From Bacteroides sp. (GTDB taxonomy: Bacteria > Bacteroidota > Bacteroidia > Bacteroidales > Bacteroidaceae), in assembly GCA_021204375.1 (NCBI GenBank), contig JAJPZL010000418.1, forward strand, positions 1-6,986: a stretch of DNA of 6,986 nt, read 5' to 3'. Position numbers and translations under genes: made by a program. Below are positions 1 to 6,893 of the stretch, piece after piece (within the stretch, counting starts at the first letter, position 1; every line of letters starts with the position of its first letter). The notes beneath the pieces are model-generated. The model did not search any database. It saw only the letters and a program-made list of their open reading frames with translations, and was not told where the DNA came from.

Positions 1-60
1 ACCAAGAACACATTTCTACACCCATTCTAATTTAAATAATGAAGTAACACAGTAAACAAA

Positions 61-2598
61 GTGAAAAAAAAAGTTTATTCTTATGAGGAAGCTTTTAAAG
101 CTACCATGGAATATTTTCAGGGGGACGAACTGGCAGCCCGTGTCTGGGTGAACAAATACGCCGTGAAAGACTCTTTTGGAAATATTTACGAAAAGTCGCC
201 TACCGATATGCACTGGCGTATTGCGAACGGAATTGCCCGTATTGAGCAGAAGTATCCCAACCCTCTTACTGCACAGGAATTATTCGATTTATTGAACCAC
301 TTCAAATATATTGTTCCCCAGGGTAGTCCGATGACCGGTGTCGGTAATAATTTCCAGATCGCCTCTCTTTCCAACTGTTTTGTGATTGGCATTGACGGTC
401 CTGCCGACTCGTATGGTGCCGTGATCAAAATTGACGAAGAACAGGTACAGCTGATGAAACGCAGAGGTGGCGTAGGGCACGATCTTTCCCATATCCGTCC
501 GAAAGGCTCCCCGGTAAAAAACTCCGCACTCACCTCCACCGGCATTGTTCCCTTTATGGAACGTTACTCCAACTCTACCCGCGAGGTAGCGCAGGATGGC
601 CGGCGTGGAGCCCTGATGCTCAGTGTCTCCATCAAACATCCCGATTCGGAGTCATTCATCGATGCCAAGATGACCGAAGGAAAGATAACAGGAGCCAATG
701 TCTCCGTAAAGCTTGACGATGAGTTTATGCGGGCTGCTACAAGCGGACAAGCCTATACCCAGCAATATCCCATTGATTCACCCGATCCATTGGTCAAAAA
801 AGAGATAGAGGCGGCTGCCCTCTGGAAAAAGATCGTACACAATGCCTGGAAATCGGCAGAACCCGGTGTACTCTTCTGGGACACTATTATCCGTGAATCG
901 GTACCCGATTGTTATGCCGATCTCGGATTTAAGACCGTATCCACCAACCCCTGCGGGGAGATCCCTCTCTGTCCCTACGATTCCTGCCGGTTGCTGGCAT
1001 TGAACCTCTACTCCTATGTAGTGAACCCCTTCACCAAAGATGCTTATTTTGATTTCGGACTTTTCAAAAAACATGTAACGCTCGCACAGCGTATTATGGA
1101 TGATATAATCGACCTGGAACTTGAAAAGATCGAAGTCATTCTGCAGAAGATCGACGAAGACCCCGAAGAAGAGGAGGTAAAACGTGCCGAGCGTGTCCTC
1201 TGGGAAAAAATCTATAAAAAGAGTGGCCAGGGAAGACGTACCGGAGTCGGTATCACTGCCGAAGGCGATATGCTCGCCGCATTGGGATACCGCTACGGTT
1301 CCGAAGAGGCCAACACCTTCTCTGAAGAGGTACACAAAACCATTGCCCTAGCAGCCTATGGCTCCTCAGTACAGATGGCAAAAGAGCGGGGTGCATTTGA
1401 GATATACGATGCAGAGCGCGAAAAGAAAAATCCTTTTATTTCCCGTTTACGCGAAGCCGACCCGAAACTCTACCAGGAGATGAAAAAGTACGGTCGCCGC
1501 AATATAGCCTGCCTTACCATTGCTCCTACCGGAACCATCAGCCTGATGACCCAGACCACTTCAGGTATCGAACCCGTTTTCCTGCCCGTTTACAAACGTC
1601 GCCGCAAGGTAAATCCCAACGATACGGACGTACGTATCGATTTTATCGATGATACCGGCGATGCTTTTGAAGAGTACCTGGTATTCCACCCTAAATTTAT
1701 TACCTGGATGGAGACCCAGGGATACGATCCCACCCGGCGCTATACCCAGGAAGAGATCGATAAGCTGGTAGAAAGTTCACCCTACTACAAAGCCACCTCT
1801 AACGATGTAGACTGGCTGATGAAGGTGAAGATGCAGGGACGCGTACAAAAATGGGTAGACCACTCTATCAGTGTAACCATCAACCTACCCAACGATGTGG
1901 ATGAAGAGCTGGTGAACCGACTTTATGTAGAGGCTTGGAAATCAGGATGTAAAGGATGTACCGTCTACCGCGACGGCTCCCGTTCCGGAGTACTTATCTC
2001 CGCCAAGTCCGACAAAAAAGAGGAACTCCCTCCCTGCAAACCCCCTACCGTAGTAGAGGTACGCCCCAAAGTACTCGAAGCAGATGTAGTCCGTTTCCAG
2101 AATAATAAAGAGAAATGGGTTGCCTTTGTAGGACTGATGGACGGTCGTCCATATGAGATCTTTACCGGGTTGCAGGACGACGATGAAGGTATCCTGCTTC
2201 CGAAATCAGTTGTAAGCGGACGCATTATCAAGAATACCGATGAGAACGGTGTAAAACGGTACGACTTCCAGTTCGAGAACAAACGCGGCTACAAAACAAC
2301 GATCGAAGGCCTCTCCGAGAAGTTCAATAAAGAGTACTGGAACTATGCCAAACTGATCTCCGGCGTATTACGCTGGGGCATGCCCATCGAGCAGGTGATC
2401 AAACTGGTCGGCTCTTTGCAGCTAGATAGTGAAAATATCAATACCTGGAAGAACGGGGTGGAACGTGCCCTGAAAAAATATATTCAGAACGGTACTGAGG
2501 CCCGAGGAAAGAAGTGCCCTAACTGCGGACAGGAATCGCTCGTATATCAGGAAGGGTGTCTCATCTGTAAATCCTGTGGTACTTCCCGTTGCGGATAA
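61..2598 (+). CDS. nrdJ: Class II (adenosylcobalamin-dependent) ribonucleoside reductase, 845 aa
   Basis: Reduces ribonucleotides to deoxyribonucleotides in the cytoplasm for DNA synthesis, using a B12-derived radical, so it needs neither oxygen nor a second radical-generating subunit. Visible residues: C106 (SNCF) and C309 form the expected active-site redox pair; N296, C298 and E300 lie in NPCGEI, with C298 the likely thiyl-radical cysteine; APTGTIS at 488-494 is the substrate phosphate loop. The 11-residue spacing C298-C309 and the 5-residue spacing of the C-terminal pair C839/C844 equal those of the Lactobacillus leichmannii enzyme (C408/C419, C731/C736). Residues 629-641 hold a conserved GCKGCTVYRDGSR. 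A domain at about 675-800 resembles the TSCPD module found in many NrdJ. C819, C822, C833 and C836 look like a zinc ribbon just before the terminal cysteines. A charged segment (about 351-385) is typical of the long form. The GTG start is chosen because an in-frame TGA lies at 40-42 and no other start codon intervenes; the first in-frame ATG (105) would drop conserved residues. The 60-base leader is AT-rich, without a clear Shine-Dalgarno site. Function is near certain. Confidence 0.97.
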   Translation: MKKKVYSYEEAFKATMEYFQGDELAARVWVNKYAVKDSFGNIYEKSPTDMHWRIANGIARIEQKYPNPLTAQELFDLLNHFKYIVPQGSPMTGVGNNFQIASLSNCFVIGIDGPADSYGAVIKIDEEQVQLMKRRGGVGHDLSHIRPKGSPVKNSALTSTGIVPFMERYSNSTREVAQDGRRGALMLSVSIKHPDSESFIDAKMTEGKITGANVSVKLDDEFMRAATSGQAYTQQYPIDSPDPLVKKEIEAAALWKKIVHNAWKSAEPGVLFWDTIIRESVPDCYADLGFKTVSTNPCGEIPLCPYDSCRLLALNLYSYVVNPFTKDAYFDFGLFKKHVTLAQRIMDDIIDLELEKIEVILQKIDEDPEEEEVKRAERVLWEKIYKKSGQGRRTGVGITAEGDMLAALGYRYGSEEANTFSEEVHKTIALAAYGSSVQMAKERGAFEIYDAEREKKNPFISRLREADPKLYQEMKKYGRRNIACLTIAPTGTISLMTQTTSGIEPVFLPVYKRRRKVNPNDTDVRIDFIDDTGDAFEEYLVFHPKFITWMETQGYDPTRRYTQEEIDKLVESSPYYKATSNDVDWLMKVKMQGRVQKWVDHSISVTINLPNDVDEELVNRLYVEAWKSGCKGCTVYRDGSRSGVLISAKSDKKEELPPCKPPTVVEVRPKVLEADVVRFQNNKEKWVAFVGLMDGRPYEIFTGLQDDDEGILLPKSVVSGRIIKNTDENGVKRYDFQFENKRGYKTTIEGLSEKFNKEYWNYAKLISGVLRWGMPIEQVIKLVGSLQLDSENINTWKNGVERALKKYIQNGTEARGKKCPNCGQESLVYQEGCLICKSCGTSRCG

Positions 2599-2640
2599 AA
2601 GAGGGAAATTTCCTTCAACAAATAAGGAAAAACAGTGTTT

Positions 2641-2733
2641 ACAAACAGGAGGTTCCCGCCGGCTTTACAGTGTCTGATGTTGCCGCCGGCTTCCCAGCCA
2701 GTGGGTTCTGAATGAGGGCTTCACCCCCCCCTC
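2641..2733 (-). promoter_or_regulatory. Possible degenerate cobalamin-riboswitch-like element (minus strand)
   Basis: Read on the minus strand, this stretch shows, in the right order, pieces that resemble the cobalamin riboswitch. There is a GAGGG/CCCTC stem enclosing GGTGAAG (like the P4 loop). Next come CCACTGG and TGGGAAG, like the CACUG...GGGAAGG pair of peripheral helices. Last is AAGCC...ACCTCCTGTTT, like the 3' B12 box (AGYCMGGAGACCTGCC). The core CCCGCAACTGT part is not seen and the whole is about half the usual length. Its direction would place any controlled gene antisense to the 3' end of nrdJ, where there is none. It may be a broken relic or chance similarity. Confidence is low. 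Confidence 0.2.
2656..2692. repeat. Direct repeat CCGCCGGCTT, two copies in the nrdJ-malQ spacer
   Basis: CCGCCGGCTT occurs exactly at 2656-2665 and 2683-2692, a period of 27 bases. Each copy contains the palindrome GCCGGC, so the two can also pair as a 6-bp stem around a loop of about 21 bases. The same spacer holds the perfect palindrome GGAAATTTCC (2604-2613), a 7-bp inverted repeat TTTCCTT/AAGGAAA (2609-2615 with 2624-2630), TGTTT-AC-AAACA (2636-2647) and eight C in a row (2724-2731). No T-run follows any of these stems on the plus strand, so none is a clear intrinsic terminator for nrdJ. I also found no convincing -7 box for malQ. Confidence 0.5.
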
Positions 2734-2783
2734 TCAACATACCATAAAGCAACCAGGTATCCGGTCAATAAATATGCAAATAT

Positions 2784-5477
2784 ATGGTTTTATCTTTTTC
2801 TATAGAATACCAGACCCGTTGGGGAGAAGAGATCAGAGTCTGTGGTACTCCCGCCGAACTGGGCAGTAACACTCCGGCACATGCCTTGTTGCTTCATACC
2901 ACCGATGGAGTCCACTGGCAGGGAAGCATACCCGTTACTTACACCGGTGAGATGGCCTATTACTACCTCCTTACCCGCGACGGAGTTCTGGTCCGGGAAG
3001 AGTGGCATCTCTCCCCCCGTATGCTCTGGCTACCGGAAACAGTAGAAAAGAACTTCTATCTCTACGACTCGTGGAGGAAACAACCGGAAAACTCCTGTTT
3101 CTACTCTTCCCCTTTCAGCGGAATATTCCCGCGTGAAAAAGAGGAACCCGGTACATTGCCGCTCTATACGAAAACCATCCTTTTGCAAACCACTTTACCC
3201 GTACTTCCGCAGGGATGCCGACTGGCTGTAACCGGTAACGGCTCCCAGTTGGGTAACTGGCTGGATAACCGGCCAGTACTGCTTAACAATAGTTATTTCC
3301 CTACCTGGCAGTTTACCCTCAACGCCGAAGAGGCAGACTTCCCCCTGGAGTATAAATTCGTACTCTGGCACCCGCAGGAAGAGCGGGTAGTCATGTGGGA
3401 AGAGTCTTCCAACCGCATCCTCCAGAGGCCGGCTGTCGGCGAGAATGAAGTGGTGGTCCTTACCCTTCCTGCTCCCTATTTTTCCGGTTTCACCTGGAAA
3501 GCAGCCGGTGTAGCCATTCCCGTTTTCTCTCTGCGCTCGGAAAAAAGCTTTGGGATCGGCGATTTCGACGACCTCACCAAAATGGTAGACTGGGCTGCCA
3601 TTACCGGACAAAAAGTGGTACAAATTCTTCCCGTTAACGATACCACGATGACCTATACCTGGATGGATTCCTATCCCTACAACAGCATCTCCATTTATGC
3701 CCTCAATCCGGTCTATATGGATCTTTCCCGTATGGGAAACCTCCACGATCCGCAACAGGCAGACTATTATGCCGCCAGGCAGAGAGAACTCAATGCCCTG
3801 CAACAGGTAGACTTCGAATCCGTCAGTCGCCACAAGTGGGACTATTTCCGCCTGCTCTACCGGCAGGAAGGCATGGAAGTAATGACCTCCGACACCTACC
3901 GCAGGTTCTACGAGAACAATCACAGCTGGTTAAAACCCTACGCTGTCTACTCTTACCTGCGAGATCTGTACCAGACGCCTGACTATCAGCAGTGGCCCCA
4001 GTATAGAGCTTATAACGCTGAAGAGATTGAACAACTCTGTGCCCCCGGTAAAGATACCGCCCGGGAGATTGGATTCTATTACTACATCCAGTACCATCTC
4101 CATACCCAGCTTTCGGAGGCAGCCCTCTATGCCGCCCGCAAGGGAGTCATCCTCAAAGGAGATATCCCCATCGGGATCAGCCGTACCAGTGTGGAAGCCT
4201 GGGCCGAACCTCACTATTTCAATATGGACGGACAAGCCGGTGCTCCCCCCGACGATTTTTCAGTGAACGGGCAGAACTGGGGCTTTCCTACCTACAACTG
4301 GTTCCTGATGAAACAGGATGGCTATGAGTGGTGGAAAAAACGTTTCCGGAAGATGGCCGAATACTTCAGTGCCTATCGCATCGACCATATCCTGGGCTTT
4401 TTCCGTATCTGGGAGATCCCTATGGATTCCGTACACGGGCTCCTGGGCCACTTCTCACCCGCACTTCCTTATACCCGGCAGGAGATCGAAGCCTACGGAC
4501 TTCCTTTTTACGAAGAGTTCTATCTCAACCCCTATATTCACGAACAATTCCTGCCCGCCATCTTTGGTCCGCATACCCAATATGTCATTGCCGGTTATCT
4601 GGAAACCACCGATACCTGGCAGGTGTACCGGATGCGGGAAGCTTATAATACCCAGCGGAAAGTACAGGAGGCTTTCCGGGATAGGAACGATCCCGATAGT
4701 ATCCTTATCCGGGAGGGACTCTACCACCTCATCAGCAATGTGCTCTTTATCCGCGACCCCTACCAGACCGATAAATTCCATCCTCGTATCGCTGTACAGG
4801 ATGACTATATCTACCGCTCCCTCAGCCAGCCCCATAAAGATGCCTTTAACCGCCTGTACGACGATTTTTACTATCGCAGGCACAACCGGTTCTGGAAAGA
4901 GCAGGCACTCGATAAGCTCCCCGGACTGATCGGCGCTACCCGTATGCTGGTCTGTGGAGAAGATCTCGGTATGGTACCCGACTGCGTGCCCGAGGTTATG
5001 AACCAGTTGCAGATACTAAGCCTGGAGATAGAGCGGATGCCCAAGAACCTGGGATACGAATTCGGTGTATTGCAAGAGTACCCTTATCACTCCGTCTATA
5101 CCATCTCCACCCACGATATGTCTACCCTGAGAGGCTGGTGGAAAGAGAATCCTTTGCAAACCCAGCGTTATTATGAATATGTACTCCACCTCGAAGGCGA
5201 AGCTCCCGGCGAAGCCACACCCGAAATTTGCGAAGAGGTCGTAAAAAATCACCTTGCCTCTCCCTCTATGCTCGCCATCCTTACATTGCAGGATTGGTTC
5301 TCCATCAACGGAGAGATCCGCAATCCCGATATAGAGGCAGAACGGATCAACATACCCTCCAATCCCCGCCACTACTGGCGCTGGCGTATGCATATTACCC
5401 TTGAAGAGTTGCTGAAAGCCGATAAATTCAATTACCAGGTTGCTGCTTTGATCCGTAATAATGGCCGGGAAGTATAA
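2784..5477 (+). CDS. malQ: 4-alpha-glucanotransferase, GH77, DPE2 type with CBM20-like modules, 897 aa
   Basis: Transfers alpha-1,4-glucan segments between malto-oligosaccharides or glycogen and releases glucose (amylomaltase/disproportionating enzyme). No signal peptide is visible, so it should act in the cytoplasm on imported maltodextrins or stored glycogen. Domain order: a CBM20-like starch-binding module at about 1-100 (WGEEIRVCG...LG), a second at about 130-230 (GNGSQLGNW, YKFVLW), then the GH77 barrel from about 243. Catalytic residues: nucleophile D534 (YRIDH), acid/base E726 (CGEDLG) and transition-state stabiliser D778 (STHD). Residues 482-506 carry the GH77 signature DGQAGAPPDDF...GQNWGFP. 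The E-to-D spacing (52) equals that of E. coli MalQ, but the D-to-E spacing is 192 instead of 48, an insertion of about 144 residues as in plant DPE2. The start fits the common N-terminus of this subfamily (LSFSIEYQTRWGE). The stop lies 31 bases before the preferred folB start, suggesting a joint transcript. Function is near certain. Confidence 0.96.
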   Translation: MVLSFSIEYQTRWGEEIRVCGTPAELGSNTPAHALLLHTTDGVHWQGSIPVTYTGEMAYYYLLTRDGVLVREEWHLSPRMLWLPETVEKNFYLYDSWRKQPENSCFYSSPFSGIFPREKEEPGTLPLYTKTILLQTTLPVLPQGCRLAVTGNGSQLGNWLDNRPVLLNNSYFPTWQFTLNAEEADFPLEYKFVLWHPQEERVVMWEESSNRILQRPAVGENEVVVLTLPAPYFSGFTWKAAGVAIPVFSLRSEKSFGIGDFDDLTKMVDWAAITGQKVVQILPVNDTTMTYTWMDSYPYNSISIYALNPVYMDLSRMGNLHDPQQADYYAARQRELNALQQVDFESVSRHKWDYFRLLYRQEGMEVMTSDTYRRFYENNHSWLKPYAVYSYLRDLYQTPDYQQWPQYRAYNAEEIEQLCAPGKDTAREIGFYYYIQYHLHTQLSEAALYAARKGVILKGDIPIGISRTSVEAWAEPHYFNMDGQAGAPPDDFSVNGQNWGFPTYNWFLMKQDGYEWWKKRFRKMAEYFSAYRIDHILGFFRIWEIPMDSVHGLLGHFSPALPYTRQEIEAYGLPFYEEFYLNPYIHEQFLPAIFGPHTQYVIAGYLETTDTWQVYRMREAYNTQRKVQEAFRDRNDPDSILIREGLYHLISNVLFIRDPYQTDKFHPRIAVQDDYIYRSLSQPHKDAFNRLYDDFYYRRHNRFWKEQALDKLPGLIGATRMLVCGEDLGMVPDCVPEVMNQLQILSLEIERMPKNLGYEFGVLQEYPYHSVYTISTHDMSTLRGWWKENPLQTQRYYEYVLHLEGEAPGEATPEICEEVVKNHLASPSMLAILTLQDWFSINGEIRNPDIEAERINIPSNPRHYWRWRMHITLEELLKADKFNYQVAALIRNNGREV

Positions 5478-5508
5478 TTTATTCACTCTTTCAAAAACGT
5501 TACCCTCT

Positions 5509-5895
5509 ATGGAGTACCCCATGTATATAGTATTGAACCAGGTAAAATTCCATGCTTACCACGGAGTAGGAGAGCAGGAGCGGGTCGTATGGAATGAATT
5601 TACCATCGACCTAAAGTTACAGGCCGGTTTCAGCCGGGCCCTTCTTACCGACCGGGTAGAAGATACCGTTAGCTATGCGGGTATATATCAGGTCCTGAAA
5701 GAGGAGATGGCCACTCCCTCCCGACTGCTCGAACATGTCTGCGGACGGATCCTCAGGCGGTTCTTTACAGAGTTCCCTGCGGTCAGCCGGATAACCATCC
5801 GCCTGACCAAACGGAATCCCCCGATGGGAGCTGATCTATACTCCGCCGGCGTGGAGATCACCCTTTCCAGAGAAGAGTGGTCGCAACTAAATTAA
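5509..5895 (+). CDS. folB: Dihydroneopterin aldolase, about 128 aa
   Basis: Cleaves 7,8-dihydroneopterin to 6-hydroxymethyl-7,8-dihydropterin and glycolaldehyde in cytoplasmic folate synthesis; family members form octamers. Numbering from the methionine at 5521, all four key residues of the Staphylococcus aureus enzyme align: E20 (HGVGEQE), Y52 (DTVSYA), E71 (LLEH) and K97 (LTKRNPPMG), matching E22, Y54, E74 and K100. The length is normal for the family. The frame stays open upstream to an ATG at 5461 inside malQ, but those extra residues do not resemble family N-termini. The realistic starts are 5509 (A-rich sequence upstream, as Bacteroidota prefer) and 5521 (GGAG six bases before). I chose 5509 without strong proof; 5521 would give 124 aa. 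It is probably co-transcribed with malQ, though the two share no pathway. Confidence 0.93.
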   Translation: MEYPMYIVLNQVKFHAYHGVGEQERVVWNEFTIDLKLQAGFSRALLTDRVEDTVSYAGIYQVLKEEMATPSRLLEHVCGRILRRFFTEFPAVSRITIRLTKRNPPMGADLYSAGVEITLSREEWSQLN

Positions 5896-5911
5896 GTTCC
5901 GGTTAAAAAAA

Positions 5912-5937
5912 ATTAATCCTTTCCCTTAGGGATTAAT
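5912..5937. terminator. Hairpin after folB; T-run only on the minus strand
   Basis: ATTAATCC (5912-5919) and GGATTAAT (5930-5937) are perfectly complementary. A T-G wobble and one more A-T pair extend the stem to 10 bp around a 6-base loop (5922-5927). Eight A (5905-5912) precede it, so on the minus strand the stem is followed by eight T, the form of an intrinsic terminator for leftward transcription. For folB, reading rightward, the stem is followed only by AATAATG, so termination would be weaker. It may serve both directions, or be a 3' stabilising stem for the malQ-folB message. Confidence 0.4.
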
Positions 5938-5982
5938 AATGAAACTTTTCATTCAGTGATATTCCTTAACACAACTAACCTC

Positions 5983-5990
5983 TACTTTTG
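5983..5990 (+). promoter_or_regulatory. Bacteroidales -7 promoter box (TACTTTTG) for the 6027 gene
   Basis: TACTTTTG matches the Bacteroides sigma-ABfr -7 consensus TAnnTTTG exactly and lies 36 bases before the ATG at 6027, which would give a leader of roughly 30 bases. No good TTTG -33 box is seen at the usual distance upstream. Its presence suggests that the orphan gene has its own transcription, separate from malQ-folB. Confidence 0.4.
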
Positions 5991-6026
5991 TTGCTGCTTA
6001 TCAAGCTATAGAAACCAGAGAAGAGG

Positions 6027-6455
6027 ATGAAGAGAGTATTGAAGAGAAAAATCCCGGTAAGAGTACCTGCCCGTATCAGTGAAAAAGAGATCCGTATCGG
6101 TAACCTAATCCTGGCCCCGGGCCGGAAAATAGTGACGATCACCTTCCGTAACCTGTGGAACATCCTGCAGGAGCTCCCACGTTACCGCTCACTGCCCATT
6201 ACCCGGGAGTTATTGCTGAGATCCGGATTTAAAATGACCCGCGGATTTAAATACGAAATAGATATACTGGATGGATATTACCTCTACTTTACCGGCTACA
6301 TCAGGATGGTAGGCAAAGCCGGCTGCGGATATATGGGACACCCCATCCGCTATATACACGAATTACAGAATATCTACTATGCCCTGACAGGCAAAGAACT
6401 TCCCCTTACCGTTTCATCAGCAGGTAACGGATCCGGTAATCCACAGCACGGGTAA
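6027..6455 (+). CDS. Small orphan protein of a Bacteroidales family, 142 aa, function unknown
   Basis: I cannot assign a function. The layout resembles, from memory, a family of unnamed Bacteroidales proteins common in genomes and on phage-like or conjugative elements. It has an N-terminal ELRIGN-type motif (EIRIGN, 21-26), a middle PIPLT-x-E-x-LL-x-x-x-GF motif (LPITRELLLRSGFK, 56-69), and a C-terminal Y-x-H-x-LQN-x-Y-x-ALTG-x-EL block (109-125). Residues 1-20 form an unusually basic extension with seven Lys/Arg in the first 17. Family members usually end just after the EL block; here 15 Gly/Ser/Asn-rich residues follow (128-142), encoded by DNA that overlaps the 3' end of the minus-strand gene. 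No signal peptide or membrane segment is visible. A -7 promoter box lies 36 bases upstream. That it is a gene is likely; the family link is recollection and inference. Confidence 0.68.
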   Translation: MKRVLKRKIPVRVPARISEKEIRIGNLILAPGRKIVTITFRNLWNILQELPRYRSLPITRELLLRSGFKMTRGFKYEIDILDGYYLYFTGYIRMVGKAGCGYMGHPIRYIHELQNIYYALTGKELPLTVSSAGNGSGNPQHG

Positions 6456-6804
6456 GCAGTTCGCTCTCCGCCTTATCCCGGGTAGGAAAAGGTTTGGTCT
6501 CTATCCGTTCCTCCATATCCGGAAAATGGAAATAACCTCCATACCATCCGGTAGAGAGATCTTTTATATAGACCTCACACCGACACTCGTGTACCTCCCG
6601 CATCCATTGCAAAGCCAGGGCTACCGTAGGGCGGGAGATGATCTCTGTAAAACGATTCCAGTTCTCCCGGATATCCATGGTATCCGTAATAAAAGAACGG
6701 GTTTGTACAGGAATAAAGATCTCCCTCACCTTCCAGTCAAAGCCCAGTTTCCGTAGTCGCAGGGCTTATCGCTTGTTTACTAATTGCAGCTCTTTGATGC
6801 TCAT
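6406..6804 (-). pseudogene. Orphan Bacteroidales protein gene interrupted by an in-frame TAA
   Basis: The open part runs from GTG at 6729 down to TAA at 6408-6406 (107 residues). The same frame continues upstream, through a TAA at 6768-6766, to an ATG at 6804. The full reading is MSIKELQLVNKR, stop, ALRLRKLGFDWK, then VREIF and onward. Both sides of the stop look like coherent protein, and A-x-RL-x-x-x-GFDW resembles the N-terminus of a small family I remember from Bacteroidales mobile elements (AKRLKEKGFDW...). Later matching features are PTVALALQWMREVH and a C-terminal block (FPTRDKAESELLTRAVDYRIRYL, cited here as about the last 26 residues) ahead of the MKR end. One substitution (for example CAA or GAA to TAA) would explain the break; a frameshift would not, because the frame is unchanged. 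Alternatives are an expressed short form from GTG 6729 or a sequencing error. Function unknown. It overlaps the 6027 gene by 50 bases, tail to tail. Confidence 0.55.
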
Positions 6805-6841
6805 TCTGTTTAGTATAACAAATGGAAGGAAAATAGGTTAA

Positions 6842-6893
6842 CCCCTCTTCCTGCTTTTTTCTCCCACTCCTCCCTTCTCTCTTTCACTCTCCT
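6842..6893. other. Pyrimidine-rich tract in the right-hand non-coding end
   Basis: Of these 52 plus-strand bases only three are purines (one G, two A), so the minus strand is an almost pure purine stretch. It sits just upstream of the minus-strand orphan gene, beside the 8-bp palindrome GGTTAACC (6836-6843). The remaining sequence to the window end (about 6906-6986) is AT-rich and shows no gene. A weak minus-strand -7-like TATCTTTT (6946-6939) is the only promoter hint. The tract may be a leader region or simply biased sequence. Confidence 0.5.

Noticed and set aside
1..60. TAATTTAA at 28-35 considered as a promoter -7 box for nrdJ
   Set aside because: It matches only the first part of TAnnTTTG and no -33 box is visible in the short upstream stretch.
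64..72. Run of nine A directly after the nrdJ GTG start, considered as a phase-variable slippage site
   Set aside because: It encodes the common Lys-rich N-terminus and nothing in the context suggests phase variation of an essential enzyme.
2647..2715. AGGAGG at 2647-2652 followed by tiny frames from GTG 2670 or ATG 2677 (12-13 codons)
   Set aside because: The spacing to either start is too long for a normal ribosome site, Bacteroidota rarely rely on such sites, and the peptides show nothing recognisable.
3195..3923. Long minus-strand open frame (242 codons) inside malQ
   Set aside because: It lies fully antisense to a gene with clear family motifs and its translation has no recognisable domain. 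Several similar antisense frames in nrdJ and malQ are also by-products of codon bias.
6526..6841. Plus-strand open frames of 67-76 codons at the right end
   Set aside because: They are antisense to the minus-strand orphan gene, whose frame shows the more protein-like composition and apparent family motifs.
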